Shown here in pieces: positions 32,091 to 43,189 of a stretch of DNA of 64,000 nt. The stretch comes from Chionoecetes opilio (Eukaryota > Arthropoda > Malacostraca > Decapoda > Majidae). The position numbers and the translations under genes were made by a program. The stretch covers positions 84,501 to 148,500 of the forward strand of contig JACEEZ010025380.1 in assembly GCA_016584305.1 (NCBI GenBank), given 5' to 3'. How positions within the stretch are numbered: the first letter of the stretch is position 1; each line of letters begins with the position of its first letter. The notes beneath the pieces were generated by a model. The model was given only the letters and a program-made list of their open reading frames with translations. It was not told the DNA's origin and made no database searches.

Positions 32091-32456
32091 GTCTATTTAA
32101 TTTATTATGGTCAAAATGCACTAAGGAAGCCACGCCACCTGCCTGCCCTTCAATTCTACGGGGCACCTGATTGGTGCATTTCTCGTATCATCACTACCAA
32201 TCACAATATCTTCACTACTTGACAGCGGCGTGACCACTGGGTAGAGCAAACTTCACTATAGAGGGTGACAAAATAAAAAATCCCTCTGTAGTGAAGATTG
32301 CTCTGTCCAGTGGTCACGCCGCTGTTAAGTAGTGAAGATATTGTGATTGGTAGTGATGATACGAGGAATGCACCAATCAGCTGCCCCGTAGCATAGAAGG
32401 GGAGGCAGGGGGCGTGACTTCCTTACTGCATTTTGACCCTAATAAATAAAATAGAC
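32091..32456. mobile_element. fold-back MITE, TA-flanked
   Basis: TA|GTCTATTTAATTTATTA and AATAAATAAAATAGAC|TA are the ends. Inside, TAGTGAAGATATTGTGATTG and its complement, and GCGGCGTGACCAC/GTGGTCACGCCGC, make nearly the whole 366 bp one hairpin with a loop near 32275. Noncoding. Confidence 0.88.
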
Positions 32457-32553
32457 TAGAGTGCAGTACTGGCTAGTCAACTACAACATTTACAGAGGAT
32501 GAAGAATGACATGAGGAAACACTACTGCACAAGAAAATAATCAAAGGAAGCTA

Positions 32554-32780
32554 CCGTCAATAACCTATAGTCGCCACTGCACTAATGTCGCCAGGCGCCA
32601 TATATTACGAATTTTAGCATCACTACAGACTTGTATGTGCCACTGAAAAGGCATGCACAGTAATTCATGTTATGTACGTGTCTTTGGTGGCACATGCAAA
32701 TCTGTAGTGATGTGATGCTAAAATTCGTAATGTATGGCGCCTGGCGACATTAATGTAGTCGCGACTAGTGTTGTTGACGG
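32554..32780. mobile_element. fold-back MITE, CCGTAGATAACAC family, diverged tips
   Basis: TA|CCGTCAATAACCTATAGTC and ACTAGTGTTGTTGACGG|TA, with the shared inner block GTCGCCAGGCGCCATATATTACGAA inverted at the far side. 227 bp, noncoding. Confidence 0.85.
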
Positions 32781-33042
32781 TAGATAGAAATGAAGAATGA
32801 CAGATACACACACGTATACTAGATTACAGAGGGAAGCACCAAAACATATCTGGCAGTCCTTCACAGCACGCACAAAATGAATTAGATAGAAAAGAAAAAT
32901 GAGATCTACACACACACACTTACTGCACAGGAAATAATTAAAGGAACTATAGGAACAAAAATATCCACAGCATGTAGTACAAAGTAAATTACAGATAAAA
33001 AGAGACCAAGCTACAGACACACTGACCAGATGACAGAGGGAA

Positions 33043-33240
33043 GCACCAAAATACATCTGGTAGTCCTTCCTCCAATCACAGGGATCCTCTGCCTCACTCC
33101 AGCAGCTGCCTTGGCCACGCCCCTGCCGCTGCATGCTGGCCACCTCCTCCTGGTGCAGCTGCAGGGCGAGCCGCAGACTGGCCTCCTCCTCCCCCAGCAG
33201 GCGTGGGAGGTGATGAGAGGTCACCGTCAGGCAGAGAGAG
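33043..33240 (-). CDS. possible exon with a UIM-like helix
   Basis: A minus-strand frame reads LLGEEEASLRLALQLHQEEV then ASMQRQGRGQGSC ... DPCDWRKDYQ. EEE followed by L..AL.L..EE resembles a ubiquitin-interacting motif, which would suit a RING E3 ligase gene just upstream on the same strand. No clear acceptor in the right phase was found, and a competing frame is also open, so this exon is tentative. A 45-bp piece of its 3' flank (GAGGGAAGCACCAAAA) is repeated at 32823-32864. Confidence 0.3.
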
Positions 33241-33544
33241 GTCACCGTCAGGCAGAGAGAGGTCAAATGCTTCCCGTTTCAGGATGAAAGTTACCATTTA
33301 GGCAGAAAGGGGTTTCATGTTTTCTTCTGCTGAAAAAATTACATGTGATGTAAATTTAACTCTTATTTATTTTATTTCCAGAAAGTTCACGTTTCCTTCC
33401 GCTGAAAAAAATATGTGATATAAATTTAACTTATATTTATCTGTCAATTAATCTACTTCTTCCTAGACTCTGATAGGGTTTGGTAGAGTGGATATACTTT
33501 GTTATAAGACCTTGATATCTAGATTACGTAGGCTGATGTCTTAT

Positions 33545-33605
33545 TCTATTATATTACTCATTATTACTATATATTACTCATTATTACTACATATTCCCTC
33601 ATTTA
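33545..33605. repeat. AT-rich repeat of ATTACTCATTATTACTATAT
   Basis: Three to four copies; the same unit recurs at 34095-34205. Confidence 0.8.
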
Positions 33606-34094
33606 TACATTTATCAAACTAGGATAATCTCCGGTATTCTTTTTTTTTTTTTTTATTTTTTTCTGCTTTTTTTCCTTGCCCACCCTGCATTAAAGAATGG
33701 GAAAACTGAGTCTTCCTGATTTCGGATTTTTGCGAGCTTTCCTATGAGGCTTAACGCCTTCAAAAGGAAGAGCCAACCCAAGACTCTTCCTTTTCCCGTA
33801 CTAAACTTGGGCTGCCACGACCGCCCTTTTCTTATTTTAATATACTCTACTGCTTCTTAGAAAGAGGAACTGTCCCAACCAACACGCGACAGCTTTGTCA
33901 TTCCCCAAATTGTTTGTTGTGTTGTGCGTGTACTGAGTAAATAGCAGGAAGAAAAGAAACAAAAAAAAAAAAAACAAAAAAAAAGAATAGAGGTTTTTGT
34001 GCGATTCCATCATAATGCACTCTCAAAGACAACGGCAAAATGAGTTATCCGCATGCGCTCCCCCCGAGGGTTGCGATAAACGAGGTTCTCCTGT

Positions 34095-34205
34095 ATATAT
34101 TACTCATTATTACTATATATTACTAATTATTATTATATATTACTCGTTATTACTATATATTACTCGTTATTACTATATATTACTCGTTATTATATATACT
34201 CATTA
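34095..34205. repeat. 20-bp AT-rich tandem repeat
   Basis: About five units of ATTACTCGTTATTACTATAT. ORFs rich in Tyr-Ile-Leu here are repeat translations. Confidence 0.88.
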
Positions 34206-34288
34206 CTATACTATACCCTACTGCCTTGTCTTATCCTTGGCTCACACCCTGCATCATAAAGGAACGAAGGAAAGAAACATTGAGGTAC

Positions 34289-34489
34289 TTTATGAGGCGG
34301 GTTGAGCGAGGCCCCGGCGAGGTAACGGAGGGCGCAGAGCCGCGACGCCTCAAACATCTCGGAGTCTTGCAGGGCCAACGCCAAACTCTTGTCCTGTGTC
34401 TCGTCTACCTCCCTCCAGTTGGCTGCCACGTTATCCTGCCCTTTCTCTTGAGTCTGCTGCCGGGACAGTAAGATGGCATACTCCACCTG
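34289..34489 (-). CDS. RING gene, downstream exon with UIM-like motif
   Basis: The minus-strand acceptor CTCTGTCCTATGAGCAG opens phase 0 with QVEYAILLSRQQTQEKGQ and continues 67 codons, including TQDKSLALALQDSEMF, a UIM-like segment (acidic, then LALAL.DSE). The phase matches the upstream exon's end at 35440. The donor (AAA|GTACCT) is weak; otherwise the frame stays open for 26 more codons to TGA near 34211, which would make it the last exon. Function inferred: ubiquitin recognition by the E3. Confidence 0.5.
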
Positions 34490-35116
34490 CTGCTCATAGG
34501 ACAGAGGTAAACCGCTGCATGCGTCACCACCACACCACCGCTGCACCAGCTGTCATCGCCCTGCAAAATTGTGTTTGTGTTAGTGTGTAGTACTAAGTGA
34601 AATAGCCAAGGGAAGAGTTGACAAGACTGTTAACTAAGGAGACGACGTTGAAGAGGACCTATGAAGCGATACTAAGCGTCAAATGTCACAAGAAGATATA
34701 AGCAGGTCATTTTTTGCATCTTCTACAGTCTTTATATCCGCCACGTCACCTGTTACCTGTACAGCTACAGTGTTTAGTTTCTGTTTTATTGTACCGTTTA
34801 TATTCCTGAAATTGGTTTTATATACGTTTCTCTCCATCCCACTTTAATCTCTTGCGTGTGTCCGTGCGTGTGTGTGCGAGTGTGTATTTACCTATTATAG
34901 TTGTATTTACTTATATAGTTGTGTTTTACAGGGCCTCTGAGCTACACTCGTGTGGTCCCGTCTCCGTATCTACATTGATCCAGTCTTTCTTTCAACTGTG
35001 TGCAAGTGCGTGTGTGTGTGTGTGTATTCATCTAGTTGTATTTTTTTTACGGGGCCAGAGCAACGCTCGTGTGGCTCCGTCTCCATATCAACATTTTTTT
35101 TATCATTCATCTTTAG

Positions 35117-35312
35117 TGCTTAGTTTTGGCTGAAGCCAGCACCCCGGGAGGCGGATCACAAACGCCCGGCTAACACCCGGTACCCATTCACTGCTGGGTG
35201 GACAGGGGCTCGGGTTTTAAGGAAACAGCCCAACTGTTTCCGCTCCGCCCGGGGATCGAACCCGGACTTCTCGGTTGTGAACCGAGCGTGCTACCATTAC
35301 ACTACGGAGTAC
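35117..35312 (-). mobile_element. tRNA-Val SINE copy with head, in the RING gene intron
   Basis: It matches the 7292-7577 SINE. The minus strand shows CTCCGTAGTGTAATGGTAGC, CTCGGTTCACAACCGAG and GGTTCGATCCCC, then the GAGCCCCTGTCCACCCAGCA body. The 3' tail is truncated at 35117. It lies between the exons at 34289-34489 and 35440-35573. Confidence 0.88.
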
Positions 35313-35318
35313 CTTATG

Positions 35319-35428
<110 letters not shown>

Positions 35429-35439
35429 TCCTCGATCAC

Positions 35440-35573
35440 CTTGTCCTCCAGCTGCTCCAGCAGGACGGCCATGAGGCTGGCATTGGGCGGCAGGGAGGCG
35501 AGGGGTCGGGACTCCAGGGTGCGGCAGGAGGGGCACGGCAGCGCTCCGCCGCCGCCACGCCGCGACACAATGC
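35440..35573 (-). CDS. RING gene, exon with second half of the RING finger
   Basis: Acceptor CATGCCCTTCAG, then GC completing the codon begun in the previous exon. The 44 following codons read IVSRRGGGGALPCPSCRTLE, SRPLASLPPNASLMAVLLEQ, LEDK. CPSC supplies the last zinc-binding pair of a RING-HC finger; the Leu-rich tail is a likely helix. The donor is AAG|GTGATC, after which a (CA)n microsatellite fills the intron. Without splicing there the frame would run into a Thr-His repeat. Confidence 0.7.
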
Positions 35574-35603
35574 CTGAAGGGCATGAAAATACGTACATGG
35601 CAA

Positions 35604-35642
35604 CATAAAAACATAAGAAAATAAGGAAGCTACAAGAGGTAG
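35604..35642. repeat. dispersed GAAGCTACAAGAGG repeat
   Basis: Short copy of the 28776-28836 repeat, in the intron between the two RING exons. Confidence 0.65.
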
Positions 35643-35832
35643 GATCGCTATTATCCGTACATTTTGAAAGACACTGGGTAATGAAAAAGGAATAGGATTA
35701 GTAGTATAGTAGTATATTATTATTATTATTATAGTAGTAGTAGCAAAGACTACAACAGCTTGTAGAAGGTCTTTGGTAGTAGTAGTAGGAGGGATAGTAC
35801 CTAGTAGGAAGGATATACAACTGTGCACCTAC

Positions 35833-35983
35833 TCAGACACTCTCTGCAGAAAGTGTGGCCACAGATCAGTATGGTTGGTCTCTTGTCTGCAGTATTGTAG
35901 TCACTCTTGCAGACATCACACAACTTCCAGCTCGACCCTTTGCAGGAGGACTTGGCGCCATATTCCCTGCTACTGGAAGCTGC
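35833..35983 (-). CDS. RING E3 ubiquitin ligase-like gene, exon with first half of the RING
   Basis: The minus-strand acceptor GTACACCCCACAG leads into AASSSREYGAKSSCKGSSW, then KLCDVCKSDYNTADKRPTIL and ICGHTFCREC, ending CTGA|GTAGGT. The Cys pattern C-x2-C ... C-x-H-x2-C-x2-C plus CPSC from the next exon gives a complete RING-HC finger. The 1-nt overhang (A) joins GC of the next exon to make one Ser codon, so the junction phase is consistent. RING fingers of this kind recruit E2 enzymes for ubiquitin transfer. N-terminal exons, expected above 36 kb, were not identified, so the ligase family is unassigned. Confidence 0.75.
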
Positions 35984-36033
35984 CTGTGGGGTGTACAGTG
36001 AAGGGGGAGAGAGAGAACATAAGATTAAGATTT

Positions 36034-36260
36034 TCATCCTATCTAGACACTTTGGAAGTACCAACTACAAGGTTATTGACTATACAAAGCGCCGCCACGT
36101 CAGCACGAACTAGGCGGACTCGAACCGCTGACCGAATGCACAGGGACCTGCACATTGCGAACACACGTCTCTACCAACCTTGCCACCCTGACGGGCAGAG
36201 AGAACATAAGAAAATAAAGAAGCTACAAGAGGCCATGAGACCTACACGAGGTAGTTCCTG
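36034..36260. repeat. composite dispersed repeat
   Basis: The first 50 bp (CCTATCTAGACACTTT.GAAG onward) match 12735-12788. The last 70 bp are the GAAGCTACAAGAGGCC repeat. Between them GACTCGAACCGC and GGTAGAGACGTG (complement) suggest a decayed tRNA-derived promoter on the minus strand. Confidence 0.5.
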
Positions 36261-36681
36261 TTACTTACACTACCTACATCCATGCACCTTTCATCCCCAT
36301 CCATGAAATGATCTAGCCTCCTTTTTAAGCTCCTATTCAGCGGGTTAACAGTGAAAGGTGAGAGAACTTTAAGAACATAAGAAAATAAGGAAGCTACAAG
36401 TAGAGTAATAAAAAGCATACGTCTATTATACACTCGAGCTGAAAGTGTTGCTGGGATAAAATCATGGTTTAAAATACTATTCGGTATCCAGGAATGAGCA
36501 TAAATCAATGCACAGCCAGCCTTCTAATATACTAATGTTAATATGTCTTATGTATCTACAGCTACTAGTTGATTTAGTAACGATTTTTCATTAACCGTTT
36601 TTCCTTATCTTTGTTTTACACTGTTAGTACCGCTGATAAAATTAATCTCTCAGATCATAAGAATTGTGCAAATTATGACTA
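36261..36681. other. no gene; one more GAAGCTACAAG repeat at 36373
   Basis: Nothing else recognised. Confidence 0.5.
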
Positions 36682-39600
36682 AAGCATGAAATTTCTACCA
36701 GTGTTAGTACATGCCATAAGCTTCATTTTCAGATCGGGAGGTAAGGCAGATTTGACCTCTGAGGAACGTGAGAGGTCAATGACCTCAAAGTAACAAAATA
36801 TTGATGTTTGGCGTCATTGGTTAATGGTAAACATGTTTATGATGTACAAACCATGCATTTGTGTTCCAATAAGTGTCTACATATTCCACACAGCGTTGGT
36901 AATTATTTACAGGTGTCTAGCTTTGACCTCTGAGGACAGTGAGAGGTCAATTACCTCAACATGTCAAATATTGATGCCAATGAATGTAAACTGTGGTGGC
37001 TGTGGTGGCTGGTACTAACACAATTGTTGTACTTGTGTGTTGCAGGATTCCCTGCCTGATGATCGAAGCCAAGATACAAGCATCCCAGACCTGATCGTCA
37101 CTATGGCAAAGCGTCATATCCTCATAGACCCAGCCCAGCCCTCTACGTCCAAGCAATCAAGACCACCCCCAAGAACTAACTGGGAGCTTTCTATTCTTTG
37201 CCAAGCAGAGACAGATGAACCTTTGCAGTGCCCACTAAGATCAACCATGAAACCGAGTGGTAGTGGTTATGCATCATTGACAGAAGACCTCCTCCAGTTC
37301 AAGAGACTTCGGCACATGCCAATGGAACTCAACGTGAACAGACTGGATGATGGCGATGGCGTAGAAGCTACCTTGAGGACACAGTGCTCAGTGGCACAAT
37401 TAATGTCGTTTAAAGTTTTTTTTTTAAATGTTTGACCAGCAGAGCAGAGCAGAATCAGCTTCAGGACAGCAATCTAGTACCGGTACTCCAACCGTGCACA
37501 CACGATCAGCAGCTGCCCACAGGCTTCCACAGTCACCCGAGCCTATCTGTTTCTTCTGCAATAGCCAGCTGGCACTGCAGACTTGCACGAAGCAGCTACA
37601 AAGGAAATTGACAAGAACGTTCGGAGATGTGCCACTGAATTGGGGGACACTGAACTGCTGGCAAAGCTGTCTGCAGGAGACATGATTGCCATGAGGCAAA
37701 ATACCATCGCAACTGTCTCCGTGCATTATACAACAAAATCAGACCAGCCACACTCAAGGACAAGGATGCGGATCGTCTGCATGGCATAGCCTTTGCTGAG
37801 CTGGTGGTATTCATGGAGGACATGCATGCAGATGAGGACAATGCCCCTGTATTTAAACTCTCGGACGTGGCTAACCTCTACAAGACGAGACTGGAGCAGC
37901 TGGGTGCCACGGTAACCAACAGAATACACACACCCAGACTGAAGGACAGACTTCTTTCTGTGCTTCCTGATCTGAGAGCCCATTCTCAGGGCCGAGACAA
38001 ACTTCTCTTGTTTGAGAAAGATATAGGTCCCGCCCTGAAGAAGGCCTGTGATCATGACAGTGATGCCATGCACCTAGTAAGAGCAGCACAGGTAGTACGT
38101 AGAAAAATGTTTCAGACCAGGTTCACCTTTGACTACCAGAAAGATTCTGTGACACCATCCCTCCTTGCTCTGGTGAACATGATCCTCGATGGGGCGAACA
38201 TCAAGCACCAGACTAAGTTGGCCAACACAAGCACCACAACTGCTGCTCTTACAGTATCGCAGCTACTGGTGTTCAACAGTGTAAAGCATGCACGCAGTGT
38301 GGAGTCAACCTCAGTGCGCCACAGCCGTGAGAGAGAAACCCCACTCCCACTCTACTTGTCCCTCAAGATTCACGCTGTGACCAGGAGCAGAGGTCTGATT
38401 GACACACTGTTCAGCCTAGGGATGTGTGTGTCATATGATAGATTACTACAGCTCACAGCAGACATTGCCAATGGTGTCTGCCAGCGCTTCAACATGGAAG
38501 AAGTTGTTTGCCCACCCAAGCTGCGCAAGGGACTGTTCACTACTGGGGCTGTCGATAATATTGACCATAACCCCAGCTCTGCGACAGCCAAGGATTCTTT
38601 TCATGGCACAGGTATCTCCCTAATGCAACATCCATCACACACGAATGGCGGACTCGACCGTGGTGTAGTGGTGATTGGGCAAGACATCTCTTCCGCCAAG
38701 TCGGTAGCACCTCTGCCATCAGTGTACACAAGTGTGCCACCTGCTGCCATGAAGACGAAGCACTTCACTGCACCGGCTGTACAACCTCCTGCAAGGCCTC
38801 CCGACCTCCTGGCTGCTGAAGCTGGCCATCTGTGTCTGTGACGAAGCTGTGTCTTCTTTCGCTGGCAGAGGGAAGAAGACTGCCTGGGAGACTTGGAAAG
38901 TGTTCCCACAGGTGACTGATGCCTTTGAAGAACTCTTACGCATGCCAAGTGATGTGAGTGAGGAGTCAATGTCACTGCTGGAGCGCTTCGTTGTGCTGAT
39001 GTATGACCGCACCAGTGACACCATGGAAGTGAACGATGCTAGGAAACAGCTCTTCGCACACAAGTCTAGGGCTCTAGAAAACATTCCCCCAACGCAGGCA
39101 GCACTCCAGCAGCATATCAAGCGTGCATCTCTCCAGGGCAACTGCTGGAACCAAACTCTGGTCCTGAATCCAGAGTTATCAATCCCATCTGACTGGGGCT
39201 GGACAAAGGAGACCTCTGGGTGGCAGCCTCTTTGGACGACACTGCCAGAGGCATCAAAATCTTGCCCACGAACTGATCCACTGCGGCTGCAAGAGGGGAT
39301 GTACCGGCCGCTGCAAGTGCACCAAGGCTGCACTCAAGTGCACTGCATTATGTGCATGTTCGGGAGACTGTTAGGTGCAATCAGACACATTTATATTTAT
39401 GCGTCTATATGGATAATGTGTGTGTATTACATGTACCGGTATGTACTATACATGTGTCTAAGGTAACTGACCTCACTGTACTTTAAGCTTATAGACTATG
39501 TTCAGTGCACATTGAAAATTAAGGTTGCACAGATGATCTTACAACACGATTTCACGCAAGCTGTTCTGGACACCACAATAACCTAAATGTGTATTTCAAT

Positions 39601-39894
39601 AAATTTGTTTTCTGAGGTCACTGACCTCATTTAAAGCAATTGTTCAGTCATGGTTGCATTCTGTGATTATGTATAAATAGGCTCTCCAGAAGATAAAGGG
39701 ACCAACACATGGCAACATACCTTTTTAATGATTCCCAAAACAGACAAACTGCACCAGAATCGTGAAAAAATGACAATTTCAATGTAATTGAGGTCATTGA
39801 CCTCTTACTATCCTCAGAGATCAAATCTGACTTACCTCCCGATCTGAAAATGAACCTTATGGTAGGTACTAACACTGGTAAAAATTTCATGCTT
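36682..39894 (+). mobile_element. unclassified DNA transposon with ~110-bp TIRs
   Basis: The left end AAGCATGAAATTTCTACCAG and the complement of the right end AAGCATGAAATTTTTACCAG begin TIRs that stay aligned for about 110 bp (TTCATTTTCAGATCGGGAGG, GAGGTCAATGACCTCAA). TA flanks both sides (36680-36681, 39895-39896). A second block of TTGACCTCTGAGGACAGTGA lies inside the left end at 36926 and TGAGGTCACTGACCTCA inside the right near 39613, giving repeated subterminal binding-site-like motifs. It encloses one decayed gene. 3213 bp. Confidence 0.8.
37103..39374 (+). pseudogene. transposon-encoded protein of unrecognised family with Cys-rich tail
   Basis: From ATG 37103 (MAKRHILIDPAQPSTSKQ) about 750 codons are readable with at least five frame changes (near 37400-37430, 37570, 37700, 38790, 39280). 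N-terminal Cys pairs (ILCQ ... LQCP; ICFFC) and a possible H..C pair suggest a zinc-binding head. A 346-aa open stretch (37804-38841) contains FNSVKHARSVES, PLYLSLKIHAVTRSRGLID, KLRKGLFTTGAVDNIDHNPS and FHGTGISLMQHPS. Then come IPPTQAALQQHIKRASLQGN and a Cys-rich end CGCKRGCTGRCKC ... CSGDC stopping at TAG 39372. The tail resembles CXC/TSO1-type DNA-binding motifs (inference). Role presumed to be mobilisation of the enclosing element. Confidence 0.65.
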
Positions 39895-39896
39895 TA

Positions 39897-40741
39897 AGCG
39901 GGGTTCACACTTCCCGTATTTGCTACGTCCGTCTTGCCAACGTGACGTCACCGTGACGTCACTTCCTGCTTGTGTGACCTTGAAAGACGTGCGTCTGGAG
40001 GCAAAAGATTCGGAGCCTCCAATTTTTTTGGCGCGCTGCGTGAGCGGTGGTGCCACAATTTATAGAACATTATACGTAACTAAGTTTTGCAATATCAAAA
40101 TAATGCCGTTTCCAAGGTCTGATTTAAAATATATTTATTATCAGTGATTCTGGAAGACAATATTAGTAATGGAAGACATACATGATGTGAAAATATTGTG
40201 TCCCGCTGCTTGAAGGTGGAACAGCGGCACCGCTGCCTGAATGTAAGCTCGACCACCACCACTACCTCTTGTGTATATTAATGCGTTATTTCTCGTGTTC
40301 TCTAGTTGAACTAGTTCTAACCCTCTCACGTGCCCCTCTAGTAGCTACTATATACCATCCTTCCTACAGCATCACGCTACGTCACCAATACCTTCTACAG
40401 GCCGTGTAATAGGTAGTAATTATTAGTGACTTGAAAAATACAGCCACGACTGCGATATGTGGAACACTTGTGGACCCCGCTATACAGATTCCACTTGTAA
40501 CCTTTGCAATAGACTGTTGTCAGGGGATTGTAGCGCTATATAGATAGGCCAGGGAGTGAAGGGAGTAATAGGTGTGTCATGAGAGTACAAAAGGAGGATA
40601 GGACAGCAAGGAGGTTTTTACTGCAATTTTCTGACAAGAGCGAAGCGGGAGTGATCGACAATGAAGACGAGGTAACTCTCGTGACGTCACGTGACTCACG
40701 TAACAAGACGGACGTAGCAAAACGGAAGTGTGAACCAGGCC
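39897..40741. mobile_element. PIF/Harbinger-like MITE with TTA duplication
   Basis: The left end GGGGTTCACACTTCCCGTAT and the complement of the right end GGCCTGGTTCACACTTCCG share GGTTCACACTTCC.GT.TTGCT followed by ACGTCCGTCTTG. It is flanked by TTA (39894-39896, 40742-40744). Subterminal TGACGTCA sites lie at 39943, 39954 and 40682. The GGTTCACAC tip and TWA duplication are typical of Harbinger-derived MITEs. No transposase inside. Confidence 0.8.
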
Positions 40742-40939
40742 TTAGTCATATGCACAATTGTTTGATTATCTGCTGGCATTAGTAGAAGCCTAGATAGCAT
40801 ATACAATTGTGGATTATGTATTATTATTTTACTTGTGTATCTTTAAATTATTGACCTATGAGGGGAAAGGTGAAAAATCTATAGTGAAAGGTAAGAGTAT
40901 CGTGATCTTGCAACGGGTGTCAGTAACTTTGAAGTATAA

Positions 40940-41624
40940 GCCCGCGGTCACATGAGCAACCTTTTCCGTCAATATTCAGGCTGCAATTTTTCAGCAAAGG
41001 CAACACCTTGCCGTGTTTTGGTCACACGGATTTTCAGAGGTAGCAATAATTTGAATGGCAATTTGGGCTTCTCAAGATGTATCTGAAGAAGCGTCTTTGG
41101 AAAAATAGGGAGAAATAGGGAGAAACTGGTTCACAAATAGGGTGGTGAATGATTGAAATGGATTCTTGTGTATGGCAAGTGCGTCAGACACAAAACATTC
41201 AAGTCAACATCAAAGTGATCAATAAGTTGGTATCCCCTAAAAGTTTTAGTTATTAATAGACCGTCAACAAGGAAAATGTATACCAGCCATAACTCATTTA
41301 AATATTTCTTGGTGTTTTGTATCCTTCAAATCGCTTAAAAACACGTACAAAAGTGTACAGGCTTCACAATTCGTCTTGTAATCGGTTCTTGCCACTTTGT
41401 AGCTATGTATTTCAGCTTCTGTATATTGAATTAGAGCATGCATTAAAAATTAATGTCAAATAATATGCATTGGTGGAAGGATATTGCAGCAATATGTCTT
41501 GCCGAAAGACCGACACGTTGGTCATCATAAATTGTCATTAGAACTCGCAATTATACCCGAGTTTGGGCCGCGTTTGCGTTGCCGGATGTAATATTGCCAG
41601 AAAAATTGTCCGTGTGACCGCACC
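40940..41624. mobile_element. second Harbinger-like MITE (GCGGTCACA tips)
   Basis: GCCCGCGGTCACATGAGCAA at the left and, complemented, GAGGTGCGGTCACACGGACA at the right, followed on both sides by AATTTTTC and GTCACACGGA-type motifs. The flank TAA/TCA is imperfect. 685 bp, noncoding. Confidence 0.6.
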
Positions 41625-41833
41625 TCAAGCGCCATCACAGCTGTGCCTTGGATCACCGCACTGTATTTGTGATATTTCCCGCGATAACAGACCGTGTTTC
41701 ATGAAGTGATCGTGATAGCCCGTAAGCCGCAACCGTTCCCCATCCCTGTAGTGAACGTGAGTGATAGTTTAATAAGGGTAGATGCAGGATATAACCTCGG
41801 ACAAACGGGGAGTGGCGTGATGGTGGCTTGGCT

Positions 41834-42109
41834 GGTTTATGGAACTGTCGCCGAAACACCAACCCAGAACTTTAAGCCGACATTGGAACACTCGCCGACG
41901 TGTACATTTTAGGCGACAGTTCAACTTGCAATATATGAAAAGGAATCTAACCTAACCTAACTACATAACCTAGCCTAACTATTCAGGCTATTGTTGGTAT
42001 TTAATCACTGAATGCAGAAACACGGGTAATGGGAACACCTACCGACGTGAAAAATAGGAACACTCGTCGACGTCGGCGAGTGTTCCTATAGGCGACAGTT
42101 CCAGGTACC
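41834..42109 (+). mobile_element. MITE, TGGAACTGTCGCC family, copy 3
   Basis: GGTTTATGGAACTGTCGCC to GGCGACAGTTCCAGGTACC, with the interior CCTAACCTAACTACATAACC and GCAGAAACACGGGTAA shared with copy 2. Subterminal GACGTCGGCGAGTGTTCC. Confidence 0.8.
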
Positions 42110-42544
42110 GCTTGGCTATCGTGACGCAGGTGTGTGTGAGCGAAGTGTACAGTGAATTCAAGGAGCTGGACGGGTGTGAATGCGTGCCAATGCATACCTA
42201 CATACATAAAATTGATTGAAATAGTGCATGTGAATCGTGTGCGTGTATGGGAGGAACAATGAGTGAAGTTATTCGTCTATTTTATCGTGTAACTTGCCGC
42301 ACCAGTGTTACATTCTACGCGTGCAAACATCGAGAATGACAACAAACGCCACGTAGCTATCAGCTGATCCAACCTCTAATAATAATAATAAAACTTGATA
42401 AATACGATAATAATATAAATAGATAAATAAGATAAGATAAAATAAGACTCCGGAAAGCTCTTATTCCGCGAAAGTTTCCTAAATAAGTCTGACTATAAGC
42501 TTTGTCACCAAACTCACTCGTCAAGGAGAGAGGGGCGTAGAGGC

Positions 42545-42680
42545 TGTTTCCCGCCCCTTCCCGCCCATGCACGCTACCCCGCCCTTCCCGCCCATGCACG
42601 CTACCCCGCTCTTCCCCCCCCCATGCACACTACCCCGCCCCTTCTCCCCCATGCACGCTACCCCGCCCCTTCCCGCCTCT
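42545..42680. repeat. GC-rich tandem repeat, about 29 bp, 5 copies
   Basis: CCCATGCACGCTACCCCGCC plus CTTCCCGC, with small C-run length changes between units. Confidence 0.9.
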
Positions 42681-42806
42681 GTGCCTCATGCCCTTAGAAA
42701 AGAAGCTGTGGTAAGATAATCTTGAGGCTGCCACGGCTGCTTACGTGACCCAGGGCATGTAGTACGGTACGGTACGGTAATATTTTTCGTAATTCGTACC
42801 TCAGTC

Positions 42807-42808
42807 AT

Positions 42809-42860
<52 letters not shown>
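42807..42860. repeat. (TA)n microsatellite
   Basis: About 26 TA units. Confidence 0.97.
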
Positions 42861-42862
<2 letters not shown>

Positions 42863-42889
42863 CTTTATGTATATATAGTTATATATATG

Positions 42890-43010
42890 AAAAAGTGATT
42901 TGCGAAAGAAACGGTTAGCAGATTAATTCAAAACACATCAAAACCTACCAGAAAAAAGTAGTTTCGTCCACCAAAGGAAGTGCGGTGTTCAACTGGAAAT
43001 TTACCGTCTC
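42890..43010. repeat. dispersed repeat, partner of 19268-19395
   Basis: Same ordered motifs (GAAACGGTTAGCAGA, AAAACACAT, GTAGTTTCGTCC). Confidence 0.65.
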
Positions 43011-43063
43011 TTGTATAAGTTATATATTTAGTTTATAGTTACTATGTTTGGGTGACACCTTAC

Positions 43064-43189
43064 CATGGGCTTAAGGGGGTCGAGGGGGAGGTTCCTGCCG
43101 GTACGAGCCCCCGGACCCCCATCGTTCTCATTGACCTTGTTCATGAGGATGGCGAGGCCCTCCAACAGATCCTTCTTCTGCTGCGGGTC
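43064..43189 (-). CDS. exon of an unidentified gene
   Basis: On the minus strand the acceptor TTTCACCATCTCCAG opens 42 codons, DPQQKKDLLEGLAILMNKVN then ENDGGPGARTGRNLPLDPLK, PM, ending at the strong donor ATG|GTAAGG. Codon use and both splice sites look real. The phase does not follow directly from the upstream exon at 43601-43652, so another exon between them, or an indel, is required. The KKDLLEGLAILMNKVN helix is amphipathic. I do not recognise the family. Confidence 0.5.

Noticed and set aside
34996..35116. possible 5' extension of the SINE copy
   Set aside because: Similarity to the other copies stops at about 35117; the rest is a separate duplicated TATTTAC/GTGTGTG stretch.
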